Part shown: positions 20,244-29,545 of the stretch, piece after piece
Numbering within the stretch: the first letter of the stretch is position 1
Layout: each line of letters starts with the position of its first letter
Source: Echinometra lucunter
Lineage: Eukaryota; Echinodermata; Echinoidea; Camarodonta; Echinometridae
NCBI GenBank assembly: GCA_029962745.1
Contig: CM057165.1
Coordinates: 7,890,523-7,954,522 of the forward strand
Length of the DNA stretch: 64,000 nucleotides
Direction of reading: 5' to 3'
Translations under genes and position numbers: made by a program
Notes under the pieces: generated by a model
What the model was told of the DNA's origin: nothing
What the model saw: the letters and a program-made list of their open reading frames with translations, nothing else
Database searches by the model: none

Positions 20244-20314
20244 GTCTCCGCCGGGAATCGAACCCGGGCCTTTGGCTATGAACGCCAATGCCTTAACCAC
20301 TAGACCACGGAGAC
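20244..20314 (-). tRNA. tRNA-like gene with a complete cloverleaf and a UCA anticodon (suppressor-like or SINE head)
   Basis: The minus strand gives 71 bases with acceptor GTCTCCG/CGGAGAC (7 of 7), a 4 bp D stem (GTCT/AGGC with one G-U), anticodon stem TTGGC/GCCAA, loop GTTCATA, and T stem CCGGG/CCCGG with loop TTCGATT. Box A (TGGTCTAGTGG) and box B (GGTTCGATTCC) are intact. The anticodon is UCA, which would read UGA. It is far too short for selenocysteine tRNA. The body resembles tRNA-Glu (TGGTCTAGTGGTTA). Against a working tRNA: U at position 37, and no run of four T within about 50 bases downstream. A SINE head is the main alternative. Confidence 0.5.
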
Positions 20315-20454
20315 GGGCCAGTGGTTTCGGCGACTACAAATTCGGTTAATCGACAGATTGACAAATCTTCAACCCTCACTAATTAATTCCTTTGTCGGTG
20401 TCACATGTATTTATTTCCACGAGAGTTGCCAAAGCTGTTACCTGATCACAAATG

Positions 20455-20457
<3 letters not shown>

Positions 20458-20522
<65 letters not shown>
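20458..20522. repeat. TA microsatellite
   Basis: About 32 TA units. Together with the tract at 20090 it brackets the tRNA-like sequence. Confidence 0.9.
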
Positions 20523-20523
<1 letters not shown>

Positions 20524-20733
20524 ACTGATATAACATTACAAAGTTCCATAAGATAAGATAATGATAAAATAAGATATGATGTCGTAACATTTACAGTTCT
20601 CCTTCCATTCAATGTTATTCTTTTAAACAGAGCATCGATCTTGCTTTAAGATTACAATGCAACATGTGCTCTTTATGGGGGGGTGAGAGGTTATCGTACT
20701 TTCTTCTTATAACGTTGTCTTCTCCCTCCCGAG

Positions 20734-20735
<2 letters not shown>

Positions 20736-20778
<43 letters not shown>
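20736..20778 (+). repeat. CT microsatellite
   Basis: About 20 CT units followed by imperfect CTCTC. Confidence 0.85.
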
Positions 20779-20781
<3 letters not shown>

Positions 20782-21324
20782 TTAACTCTCTCTCGCTACT
20801 ATTTCACTCTCTAGCTTTTTGATTTAGCCTTTTTATATGGGGTGGGGCCATGTTTCTTGAAGCTTCGCCAACATGGAGTGAGGTTCACTATAACCCCTGG
20901 CACCTCGAGTGACGCCTCTTATTCTAGATTCACTTGAATGGTAAGAAGAAATACAACAAGTAAATATAAAATGTGGAGAGCATGATGAAAATCCAAACAT
21001 TCTGCAAATTATGCGTATCCATGACATTTCATTTTGAAGCAAATTCTATAAACCATGGGTGCCCGGGTACAAACACATTTTACCGCCGCAGTTTGCGCCA
21101 CTTTCAGCTCAACTTGCCATTGTGGTTTAACGTTGATGAAATGATTTATTTGCAGAAGGTTGTTTATATTTGGCTTGTCTATGACTATTGGTGAGGGAAT
21201 GAATTCCTCCGCAATATCACACTGCGAGAGACTGATCAATCCTTGGTACCTTTTCGCTGTCATAGCTAAACATTAGGATGAACTCCAGCATCAGATATGA
21301 GAAAAGTCCAATTCCAGTTAGCGT

Positions 21325-21620
21325 TTATATCCCCTTCTCTCCCTTCCCTTTTCCCTCTCTACACTCTTTCTCCTCCCTATTATTCTCTTCCCTCTCTCTC
21401 TTTCTCTTACCCTGCCCCTCCCCCTCCTTCTGTCCTCTCTTCCTTTCCTATCTCTCCTTCAATCTCTCCTATCCTGCCTTCTCCTCCCCGTCACGCTCTC
21501 CCTCTCTCTCTCTTCATCTCTTCTCTCTTTCCCTCCCTTCCTCCCTCCCTCCCTCGAACCCTCTCGCCCTCTCTCCCTCCCTCCCTCCCTCTCTCCCTCT
21601 CTCCCCTCCCTCTCCTCTTC
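21325..21620 (+). repeat. Pyrimidine-rich tract
   Basis: Almost uninterrupted C/T on the + strand, about 300 bases. Open frames across it in several phases (Ser/Leu/Pro-rich or Arg/Glu/Gly-rich) are composition effects. Confidence 0.85.
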
Positions 21621-21722
21621 CTTAATAAAAATAATTAGGGATGCTGAATTGTGACCCAAATCTCTGAAATAAGCCCTCCTCCCACAAAAACAAAAACAAC
21701 AAACAAACAAAAAAAAACCCCG

Positions 21723-21760
<38 letters not shown>

Positions 21761-21762
21761 AC

Positions 21763-22344
21763 TTAAAGGAGAATGCTACCCAGACATCAGTGTCTTTCCA
21801 GTGAATGAAGAACAAGAAGAGTAAACAGTGAAGTTTGAGCAAAATCGGACAATCTGTTCAAAAGTTATGAAGTTTGAAAGTTCAAGTAAATCCTTATTAT
21901 CAGATCCTTAAATTGGCAACTTTGCCAGCATCTGTGATGTCATCGTGGACAACTCTCCTTTCATTTTGTACACAGAATTTAACATTTTCTTTATTTTGGA
22001 GAAAAATAAAAATTCTGCTGATTTATTGTTTTAGTATGACATGGCTATATCAATTCTGGAAGCATTTTGGGAAGAATTCTGTGGCTTCCTGACTTGAAAT
22101 TTCGTATAAATCATTTTTTTTGGAAAAATTATGTACAAAATGAATTGAGAGTTGTCCACAATGACATCACAGATGCTGGCAAAGTTGCCAACTTAAGGAT
22201 CCTATAATAGGGATTTACTGAAACTTTCAAAATTCATAACTCTTGAACAAATTGTCCAATTTTGCTCAAACTTTCACTGGTTCTCTTCTTGGTCATCTTT
22301 ATTTACGAAGAGCACACCGATGTCTGGGTTGCATTCTCCTTTAA
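21763..22344. mobile_element. 582 bp palindromic MITE flanked by TTAA
   Basis: The ends are TTAA-AGGAGAATGCTACCCA and (reversed) TTAA-AGGAGAATGCAACCCA. The palindrome continues inward (GTTTGAGCAAAAT, CAAGTAAATCC, GCCAGCATCTGTGATGTCAT, GACAACTCTC) to a centre near 22050. The TTAA at each end fits the target site of Kolobok or piggyBac transposons; the AG..CT ends favour Kolobok. It is preceded by a CAA microsatellite (21724-21761). Confidence 0.85.
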
Positions 22345-23459
22345 CACTAGAATACCATAACAGACAGCATATACTTATCACTAGCTGATTCAGAATTTAA
22401 AGAAAAGGGGGGGGGGGCGGGGGGGAGGGGAGGAGGACGTGGGTCCGAGCGGCTCACGCAGTCGCGCTTATCAATAAGGCAGGGGCCCCACTGTAGTGAG
22501 TAGGCGCCCTTTCTTGTGGGATGGCCCCGATTTCAAGGAGGTAGCCTGCGGCCCCTCCGAAGCTATGACAATATACAGGAGGGGTAAGCGACCCCGCGCC
22601 GTCCCTCATTATATTACATTTCTGAGCTGTCTCCCAATAAAGTTTAGCGTAGTTCTCTAATGCTATTTGAAAATGCCAGCGAACTTTCCTCCTGTAAACA
22701 AACTGAAATGTTGAATATGTTTGAAAGCGACCACATGTTTAGAAAAAAGAGGAACACAGCGGCTGTATAGCCATGCATTGGCATATTAGACGGGTAGCGT
22801 GACATAACACCTATCACACTGAAAGTAATTAGGAATGGAATAATAGTCATTAATTAGTAAATGCATTTCTCTAACATGTTTTAAAAGGGAATTATCGAAT
22901 CGAACATTACACAACAATCAAACAGATGGCATGTTATTTGTCGCGGTATTTTCTCAATTAAAAAAAAAGATTTTGTTTGTCTGTTTATAAGATATCAGGG
23001 GGGTGTAATATAAAGAGATACACTCAATCTTACAATCAATTGTATCTCTTTAGTACATGGTTTGCCATAGACTTATGATTGTAATACGGTGGCTCTCATA
23101 ATGACAAAAATTTACACTGATGAACGCTGAAACAAATAAATGAATTTCTAGTCTCAACATTATGGAGCTGACAAAGAAACAAAAATATGAATTTTTCTTC
23201 TAGTTCTAAACAATATGGAGCTTTTTGTTTGCACTTAATATCATAAAGTCGTCAAGTTTTCAATTTGAGATATTTTGGGGACTTTGATTTGATTCAAAGC
23301 GGATACAAGTCGAGGAAGTCTTATATTTCAGCATGCAATGTTGACTTTCTTTTCGTTCGATGAACTGTGGCGTTGTCCTCGGTCCAAACATAAAGGGGGC
23401 CTTTGGGAAGGGTGTGGGGGGGGGGGGTGTTATCTTTCTCTGTGGATTAATGAAAATTA
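22345..23459. other. Intergenic, with an unusually GC-rich island
   Basis: A G-rich run at 22407-22437 opens a GC-rich patch to about 22600 (CGGCTCACGCAGTCGCGC, GGCCCCACTGTAGTGAG). It differs from the AT-rich surroundings and is probably a repeat insertion. The rest is AT-rich without coding signal. Confidence 0.4.
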
Positions 23460-23575
23460 ATGATGATGATGATGATGATGATGATGATAATAATAATAAT
23501 AATGATACGATGATAATAGCTATAATAATAATGATAATGATAACGTCAACGATAACGATAACAATTATATTAATG
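23460..23575 (+). repeat. GAT/AAT-type microsatellite
   Basis: GATGATGAT changing to AATAATAAT and then GATAACGATAAC. Confidence 0.9.
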
Positions 23576-23629
23576 ACACAATAATATTGTTTAAAAAAAG
23601 TCTTCGCACTCACAAGTAGTAAAACGTTT

Positions 23630-23856
23630 TAATACGGCGTTTCTGAGCGCTTTACAAATTGCAGGGCCTAAATATCATTACTAGTAACCCGGTCATAGCT
23701 GAGTTGCCAAATATGTATAGCTTTAGCACATCGGGTCCCCATTTTCATCTAAATTTAGATGGAGTGTGGATTAATGTCTTTCTAAAAGGCGTTGGTGACG
23801 GGCTGAGATTCGAACCCTCAACCTTTTGATTGAGAGTCAAGTTAACCACGGCACCT
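23630..23856 (-). mobile_element. SINE with tRNA-like head and GTAAAGCGCT tail
   Basis: On the minus strand the head (GGTGCCGTGGTTAA, then GAGGGTTCGAATCTCAGC) lies at about 23855-23792. The element ends near 23635 with TTTGTAAAGCGCTCAGAAACG, the same tail type seen near 2495 in the LRRIQ3 intron. Confidence 0.65.
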
Positions 23857-24244
23857 CCAAAAGGTTATTCGTTGGGAGGGGGGTGTAGAAAGGGGTGAGT
23901 TTCATATTCTTTTGACGTTCCATTTGTCCTCGCATATTTTCTCTCTGTTTTCATTGTTTCCTTCATCTGTTCACCATGTGATCAAGGGGCGGGGGAAGGC
24001 GGGGGGGGGGGGGGCATGCTCCTGTGCCCAACGTCGTTTACCATCGTCATCCCGACGACCACTGGAGCCATGTCGCCACTAAACCCCAATAGTTTATTGA
24101 ATCTAATAATCAGACCATGTATATACATGACAGATCAGGACACTGACCGTCAAACAGCCCTCTAGTATGGTATGTCCGTGCTCTTTGACTCTTTGTGAAG
24201 GAAAACGAAAAATATGTCATGTAGTTTGAGTTGTGCGGCTGAGA
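23857..24244. other. Intergenic, G-run and unique sequence
   Basis: G-rich runs near 23876 and 24000. No supportable gene. Confidence 0.5.
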
Positions 24245-24308
24245 TCACCTTGGTACTCCAATTGCCATAATGTTGTACCCCATCATTTCCGCTTGTCCGA
24301 GGTAAAAG
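24245..24308 (-). CDS. Weak candidate internal exon
   Basis: On the minus strand a good acceptor (ATATTTTCAG) precedes 64 bases ending at CCAAG|GTGATC. One open frame reads TFYLGQAEMMGYNIMAIGVP; a second frame is also open, so the reading is ambiguous. No neighbouring exon could be connected. Confidence 0.18.
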
Positions 24309-25003
24309 GTTCCTGAAAATATTATATCGTTCTTAGTGTTACGAATATTTTGCTTATTCATTAAATATGATAAAAAGTGGTAAGGTGCGAGGCGCCTCAG
24401 CAAGAATCTAAGGGGAAAAAGATCTTGGTGATATTCTAGGGAATTGTGTGTTATTTTTTTTTCACTTAGGTTTGTGTTTCTTATCTTCATCTTGGTGTGA
24501 TGCTTGCATATGTAATCATAGATACCCCGCACTATCACATTAGATTTTACGGACAAATCCACGATTTCTATCATTCAATAAAGGTGATTCAAACATAAAC
24601 TGAAAAAGATCAAAACCTATTCATTTTTATCATGAATATTAATTTGTCACAAAAATGGTTTCGTACCCGCTTTCTTTTTCCCCAAACAGCCTCTTGGTTG
24701 AAAATTAGGATTAGCGTAGGATTGGCGGTGTTTAAATGGCAATTAATGTGACTAACTGAATTATTTACAAAAAAAAAAAAAATTATTTTAAAAAAGTTTT
24801 ATTTCAGCTGTGGATTAAATCACATGACTCTTCTCGCTGTTTATGTTAGATGTCTTTCGAAAATAGGTTCGTATTTTTTTTTAGTTGTTTATTTATTAAT
24901 TTTTTTATCTTGTAAAATGCTGTCTCGCCTTGTTTATTCTTTCTTTGCTTTGTGTGTGTGTGTTTTTTTTTTTTTTTTTTGGGGGGGGGGGTGAGGTCCC
25001 CAG

Positions 25004-25119
25004 AGGCAGATGGTCGATACTTTTTGCTTTGGAATGACATCCGTTATATCTGTGTTCGCATGGCTGATCTTTCTGACAGAAAACCGATTGAATTAATTCA
25101 AATGTCTGTATATCATGCA
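25004..25119 (+). CDS. Candidate internal exon with a DGRYFLLWNDIRYICVRM segment
   Basis: It is preceded by a long T tract (about 24963-24980), ten or more G, and GTCCCCAG. The exon ends CATGCA|GTAAGT, a strong donor. One frame is open for 38 codons with a balanced, protein-like composition: ADGRYFLLWNDIRYICV, RMADLSDRKPIELIQMSVYH. The beginning is reminiscent of the first strand of LDL-receptor class B (YWTD) propellers (xLLFxxRxDIRRIxLD), but no YWTD motif is visible nearby and the similarity is by eye only. It enters with two bases and leaves in phase 0. No matching partner exon was identified, so the gene is unknown. Confidence 0.42.
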
Positions 25120-25480
25120 GTAAGTCGTATTCCCGGCTAACTCTAGTCCCAATCCGTCTCCTAAAAAGATAACGTTAATATCGAAAGTCATAAAGTGTCA
25201 TCTCTTTACCGAGGGAAGAATCAATAATGCCGTAACACAAACGTCGTGCAATATATTTTCAACCACTAATCAAAACACATCTGGTGCCATTTTGGAACTG
25301 TGATCCGCTCACGACTGTTCTAGAGATAATTTCTTATAAGCATATGCAAGTGAATGAAAGCTACATTTAGGCAATGAATGAAATAAAAGCAACATAGGAG
25401 ACAGAGTCTGAGTGAAAGAACACTGTGGCTGTGAACAGTGGTTGCATGTCGTTTTTCCGAAGGCTTATATATCTTGAAAG
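25120..25480. other. Intergenic or intronic, nothing recognised
   Basis: AT-rich sequence without repeats I can name. If the exon at 25004 is real this is its downstream intron. Confidence 0.4.
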
Positions 25481-25539
25481 TTAGTAATTCCGAAGAAAGA
25501 ATACGGTTCGTATTAAATGAGGAACATGAAAAAGGACTC

Positions 25540-25720
25540 AAAGTACTGAAAATTAAACAGGGTTCATAATCCCGAAAATAAAAAGATTTCATGATTCCGA
25601 AGGTTTGTAATTCCGAAAAAATAACGTTTTTATTGTATTTTTCGGAATTAAAAACCTTTGGGATGATGAAATTTTTCATTTTCGGAAATGCGAACTCTTT
25701 TTTCATAATCTGAATTACGA
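25540..25720. repeat. Foldback built from CCGAA/TTCGG blocks
   Basis: The core is a perfect 12 bp stem (AATTCCGAAAAA with TTTTTCGGAATT) around a 16-base loop. The stem continues outward with mismatches: CATGATTCCGAAGGTTT against AAACCTTTGGGATGATG, then CCCGAAAAT against ATTTTCGGA. Confidence 0.75.
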
Positions 25721-25927
25721 AGCTTTGGAAAAAAAATGAGTGCCCTCCGTAGACATGGTAAACAGCTCTCTTATTTTTGCCACTCCAATATTATGAAGGT
25801 TAGATATCTCACTCTTTTTTCATAATCTGAATTACGAAGCTTTGGAAAAAAAATGAGTGCCCTCCGTAGACATGGTAAACAGCTCTCTTATTTTTGCCAC
25901 TCCAATATTATGAAGGTTAGATATCTC
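25694..25927 (+). repeat. Perfect 117 bp tandem duplication (two copies)
   Basis: 25694-25810 and 25811-25927 are identical base for base by eye, starting ACTCTTTTTTCATAATCTG. The perfect identity indicates a very recent duplication or an assembly artefact. The first copy overlaps the right edge of the foldback. Confidence 0.9.
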
Positions 25928-26371
25928 ACTTGTTCAGGAAATTTATAAATGATTGATAATGTACATTGATTTTGATCCAGCAGTTTGATGATGATGTCAT
26001 AAGGTCAATGATCATACAGGAAATCTTCCTAAAGAGGAAGATACACAGCATTAATTAAAAGGTAGAACCACAGACAATATTAGTTTTGACACCATTTTAT
26101 TACCTTGTTGTGTGTTCACGCAGAACACATGGCCACCTGAAAATGTTAACTGCAGATTAAAAATAAGGGTATGTTGTGCATTCAACGTGGGTGCTGCATG
26201 CAGGTGTCGGCGAAAAGGAAAGTATAAACCTGATAAAATTAACCGTAACGGTCCCTCTTCTCAACCAACAGGTGCACTCAGAAGGCCTGTAGAAATATCA
26301 TGAATCATATATCATGATAAGTAAAGTCAGTGGGGAAAATAGTCAAATAATGACTGATTGCCATAACAAAA

Positions 26372-26427
26372 GAAGAAGAAGAAGAAGAAGAAGAAGAAGA
26401 AGAAGAAGAAGAAGAAGAAGAAGAAGA
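26372..26427 (+). repeat. AAG microsatellite
   Basis: About 18 GAA units, directly left of a small inverted-repeat element. Confidence 0.9.
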
Positions 26428-26430
26428 TAA

Positions 26431-26513
26431 ATCGTTGGTTGAGAAACGGACGGGCCTTGCTCTGTATCAAATCATATGAGTTTAAAGTCCTTGTGTTTCT
26501 CAACCAACGAAAT
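26431..26513 (-). mobile_element. Tiny (about 80 bp) MITE with TCGTTGGTTGAGAAAC ends, copy 1
   Basis: Perfect 16 bp inverted ends (TCGTTGGTTGAGAAAC and GTTTCTCAACCAACGA). The reverse complement of its interior (GACTTTAAACTCATATG, ATACAGAGCAAGGCCC) matches the element at 38029-38110, so this is a dispersed family. Confidence 0.75.
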
Positions 26514-26875
26514 CAAAGATATAACAATTAAAAAAAAATAAAATGATGACATGTGATCGTGAACACGTGACCTTTTTAAATTGCAAAGTAAAAGAGATTT
26601 AAAGATGGGAAGTGATACTGAACATAAGAAAGTTGAATAAATCCTAAAATGGTTGCATAAAATGCTGAAACCGTGGAAACGGGTAGATGAACGGGAACAT
26701 GTTAGCAAGAATTTCTACAAATTTATGACTTTACATTTTCATCGTAATCGTCATCATCATTCTCGCCATCATCCACATCCTAATCATTATTCTCATCCTC
26801 CTTCCTATCATCACCATCACCATCACCATCATCATCATCATCCTCCTCCTCCTCAGCATCATCATCATTTATCAC
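26514..26875. other. Intergenic with a CAT-rich tract
   Basis: The right part (26740-26870) is an imperfect CATCAT/CCTCCT repeat just before the SINE. Confidence 0.6.
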
Positions 26876-26878
26876 AGA

Positions 26879-27100
26879 GCACCGTGTTCTAATGGTGAAG
26901 GCTCTGGCCTTATGAGAGGGTCCTGGATTCGATTCTCGCTCGGTGCCCGCATCTTTGGACAAGGTGTTTTGGCCACTCTCGATCCACTGACAATTCTAGG
27001 GTAATAATGATTGCCTGCAGAAAGAGCAGTGGTAACACTAATATTGCTACTCTGGGTCAGTAAAGCCGAACTTTTATCATTATTGTAATAATGACAATTT
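26879..27100 (+). mobile_element. SINE with tRNA-like head
   Basis: The head at 26879-26946 starts GCACCGTGTTCTAATGGTG, has a B box (TGGATTCGATTCTCG), and closes with CGGTGC pairing to the start. The body follows (CTTTGGACAAGGTGTTTTGG, CTACTCTGGGTCAGTAAAG) and ends in an ATT-type tail near 27090. The anticodon arm is degenerate. Confidence 0.7.
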
Positions 27101-27489
27101 TTCAATAATGTTTTGTTGGATGAGCATGTGCAAGGTGGACAGAAGATTACTTGCCCAGGAGTTGTTAATGCCCATTCTATAATCAGGATAATTTTTGACT
27201 TTTTGATTAGGAATAGATAACGGAAATATGTCTTTCCCCCTTCCACATGAAGTGAATCCGCCAATGACAGCTTTGTTATAAAGCTTGTCTTCCCAGTAAT
27301 TAACCCCTAGTTCTGCCGTGTATTCTTACGTCGATCAGGTTATAGAGAGCACCCTTGGAATAAAGAGAGCACCCTTGGAATAACTGCTCTTACGTAGGCA
27401 TTGTGAACGACGATGAATTCCTCTGGAATAACGATTACCGACCAGCTATGGAATAAAGCTGGATCACATGACTTCTTCCCATCAAATTA
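27101..27489. other. Intergenic
   Basis: A 19-base block (AGAGAGCACCCTTGGAATA) is tandemly duplicated near 27345-27382. Otherwise nothing recognised. Confidence 0.5.
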
Positions 27490-27883
27490 GCTTCCGAGCT
27501 TTCTTTTCTCATCTCTCTCTCTGTCTCTGTCTCTCTCTCTTCCCCTCCCTCCCTCTCTCTTAATAGCCCGTCGTCTTCTGTTTTCCACCTCCCTATTTCT
27601 CCCACCATACCCACTCCCCTCTCTTCTGTCCCTTCTCTCTCTCTCTCTGTCTATCTCTCGCCCTTCTCTGTCCTTTTCTCTCACCCTCTTAATAATTTGT
27701 CGTCATCCTCCCTCCTATTCTGTTTCTATTTCTTTCACCACCCCCTTCTTTCTTTTAAAAAGCCTGTCTTTTTTGTTCTGTCCCCTTCTCTATTTCCCCC
27801 ACCCTTCTCTCCCCTCCCCTCTCTCTCTCTTATTTGTATGTCGTCTTCCTCCCCTTCGCTCTTTTCGTTTCTCAATCCCCCTC

Positions 27884-27941
<58 letters not shown>

Positions 27942-28087
27942 CTTTCTCTCACTCGTACGCTCTTACTGTCTTACTAGCCTCCTGCCTTCCTATACCATTG
28001 ACATGAACGAATCGATTCCTTAAAGCTGTCTGCCCGATTTGAAAATAGACAATGATCGTCGCAATAGAAAAAGACAAGAAAGGGAGA

Positions 28088-28127
<40 letters not shown>

Positions 28128-28163
28128 TAGAAAGAGAGACAGAAAGAGAGAGAGGAAGGGGCG

Positions 28164-28200
<37 letters not shown>

Positions 28201-28225
28201 GAAGAGGGGGGTGGGGGCGGAGAGA
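27490..28225. repeat. Pyrimidine-rich half followed by purine-rich half
   Basis: 27490-27955 is nearly all C/T. 28075-28225 is nearly all G/A, with (CT)n at about 27885-27935 and (GA)n at 28090-28200. The two halves can pair. All long open frames here in both strands are composition artefacts. Confidence 0.85.
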
Positions 28226-28254
28226 GAATTGATGGAAAGCAATCGAACAGTAAT

Positions 28255-28440
28255 ATTGAGAGGGGAGAAGCAAGAAATTCATTAATTTCGCAGCTGGGGA
28301 CGATCTTCAATCTCGAATGTCGCGGGTTCGAACCCCGCCGTGGCACTAGTGCCCTTTGGTATGACATTAATTTTGCCAGTCCCCACCCAGGAGTTAAGGT
28401 GCCCCGTAAGATGCTATAGAAAATACATTGTGGTGCGTTT
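28255..28440 (+). mobile_element. SINE with eroded tRNA head
   Basis: B box GCGGGTTCGAACCCCGCCG at 28323-28341, followed by ACTAGTGCCCTTTGGTATGAC. That body block matches the SINE at 47914 (CTACTGCCCTTTGGTAAGA). The head's D arm is not recognisable. Confidence 0.6.
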
Positions 28441-29100
28441 AGCATTGTTAAAGCGTCTGCAAACGGAGCTGGAATGCTCTCTAAGAGGGGAGAAGGTGCA
28501 TACATTGCCTGCGGGCAAGCCTTAATCCGATGATGGCGGTAATGATATCCGTAATAGAGACATTCGACATGTTAGATTTCCGGAATATCATTATAATTTC
28601 ATCGGAAGGTTGAGAGCTGATGGGTCCAAAGATTCAATGTAACCCGGGGGGGGGGGGCAGGATGGGAGCTTTCTTGACATTGTTGGAAAATCTTCATGAT
28701 GACAAAACCTCTACAACCCATAGCCATGATAGCAAAGGTCTGCAAAGCTTCTTCCTGTAGAATGGGTGCAAAAGGTCATGGGATATGTGTCGTGTGCGGA
28801 ATTTAGCACTGCGCTCAAAGGTAATGAATATTTCAAAAACAATATCTGACTTTAACAGACATCACCATCTGTTCAATATCCAGAGGAAATCCCTTATCGA
28901 CACCTTTAATGAGCGTTTAATTGCTGCCTATAAAATATGCATTGATATACTCTAGGCGGTGGTAAAATATCATAATCCCCCGCTCAAATTTTTCTCCTCA
29001 GACTGCATTATAAAAATCTGCCAATAATTTTCGGGACAGATTTGAGAGGGATACATTTGATCAGGGTAGGAGAGATTTTATATGTCGTGATGAAATTAAC
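28441..29100. other. Intergenic, nothing recognised
   Basis: A G run at 28647-28657; otherwise ordinary AT-rich sequence. Confidence 0.5.
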
Positions 29101-29104
29101 AGTT

Positions 29105-29545
29105 GATTAATAGTTCTTATATTATGTTAAGTCTTATATATCTCGTATTGATTTTGGAAATGCTTCATTGTTCAATGCCTCATCTTCCTGACTTGCCAAA
29201 GTGTAACGTGCTAAAAAATTCTGCTGCTCGGGTCCTCAGTGGGACATCTCGCTTTTCCTTCATTACCCCAGTTCTCAAACATCTTCACTGCCTACCAGTA
29301 TCCAAAAGAATGGAATTCAAAAACCCCACTCCACACGAGTCATAGAAAGTAATGCATAGTCAGGATCCACAATACTTGTAAAATCTTGTTTCAGAAATAT
29401 GTTCCCAGGAGAAATTTCCGCTCCTCTAGTACCAATCAGTTAGCAGTCCAAAGAATATATCAACTCTTGGAGAAAAAGATTTTATTTATGCATCTTCATC
29501 TCTTTGGAATGCTCTTTCACTAAAGAGCATTAAAAAAAAATGAAT
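29105..29545 (+). mobile_element. LINE remnant: C-terminal end of a Jockey/CR1-type reverse transcriptase
   Basis: In shifting frames it reads ISRIDFGNASLFN, then NSAARVLSGTSRFSFITPVL followed by KHLHCLPVSKRM. This is the characteristic post-polymerase region of CR1/L2/Jockey-type elements (RIDYCNSLL..., NAAARL..., HITPVLKxLHWLPVxxR). Further on, APLVPIS and SLWNALSLKSI match the usual end (AP.LWNSLP). Frameshifts and stops mean it is dead. An A-rich end lies near 29530. Confidence 0.8.

Noticed and set aside
21278..21842. Ser/Leu/Pro-rich frames on the + strand and Arg/Glu/Gly-rich frames on the minus strand
   Set aside because: Open only because the tract is nearly pure pyrimidine.
27487..28505. 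Frames of 60-160 codons on both strands
   Set aside because: CT/GA simple repeat translation in every phase.
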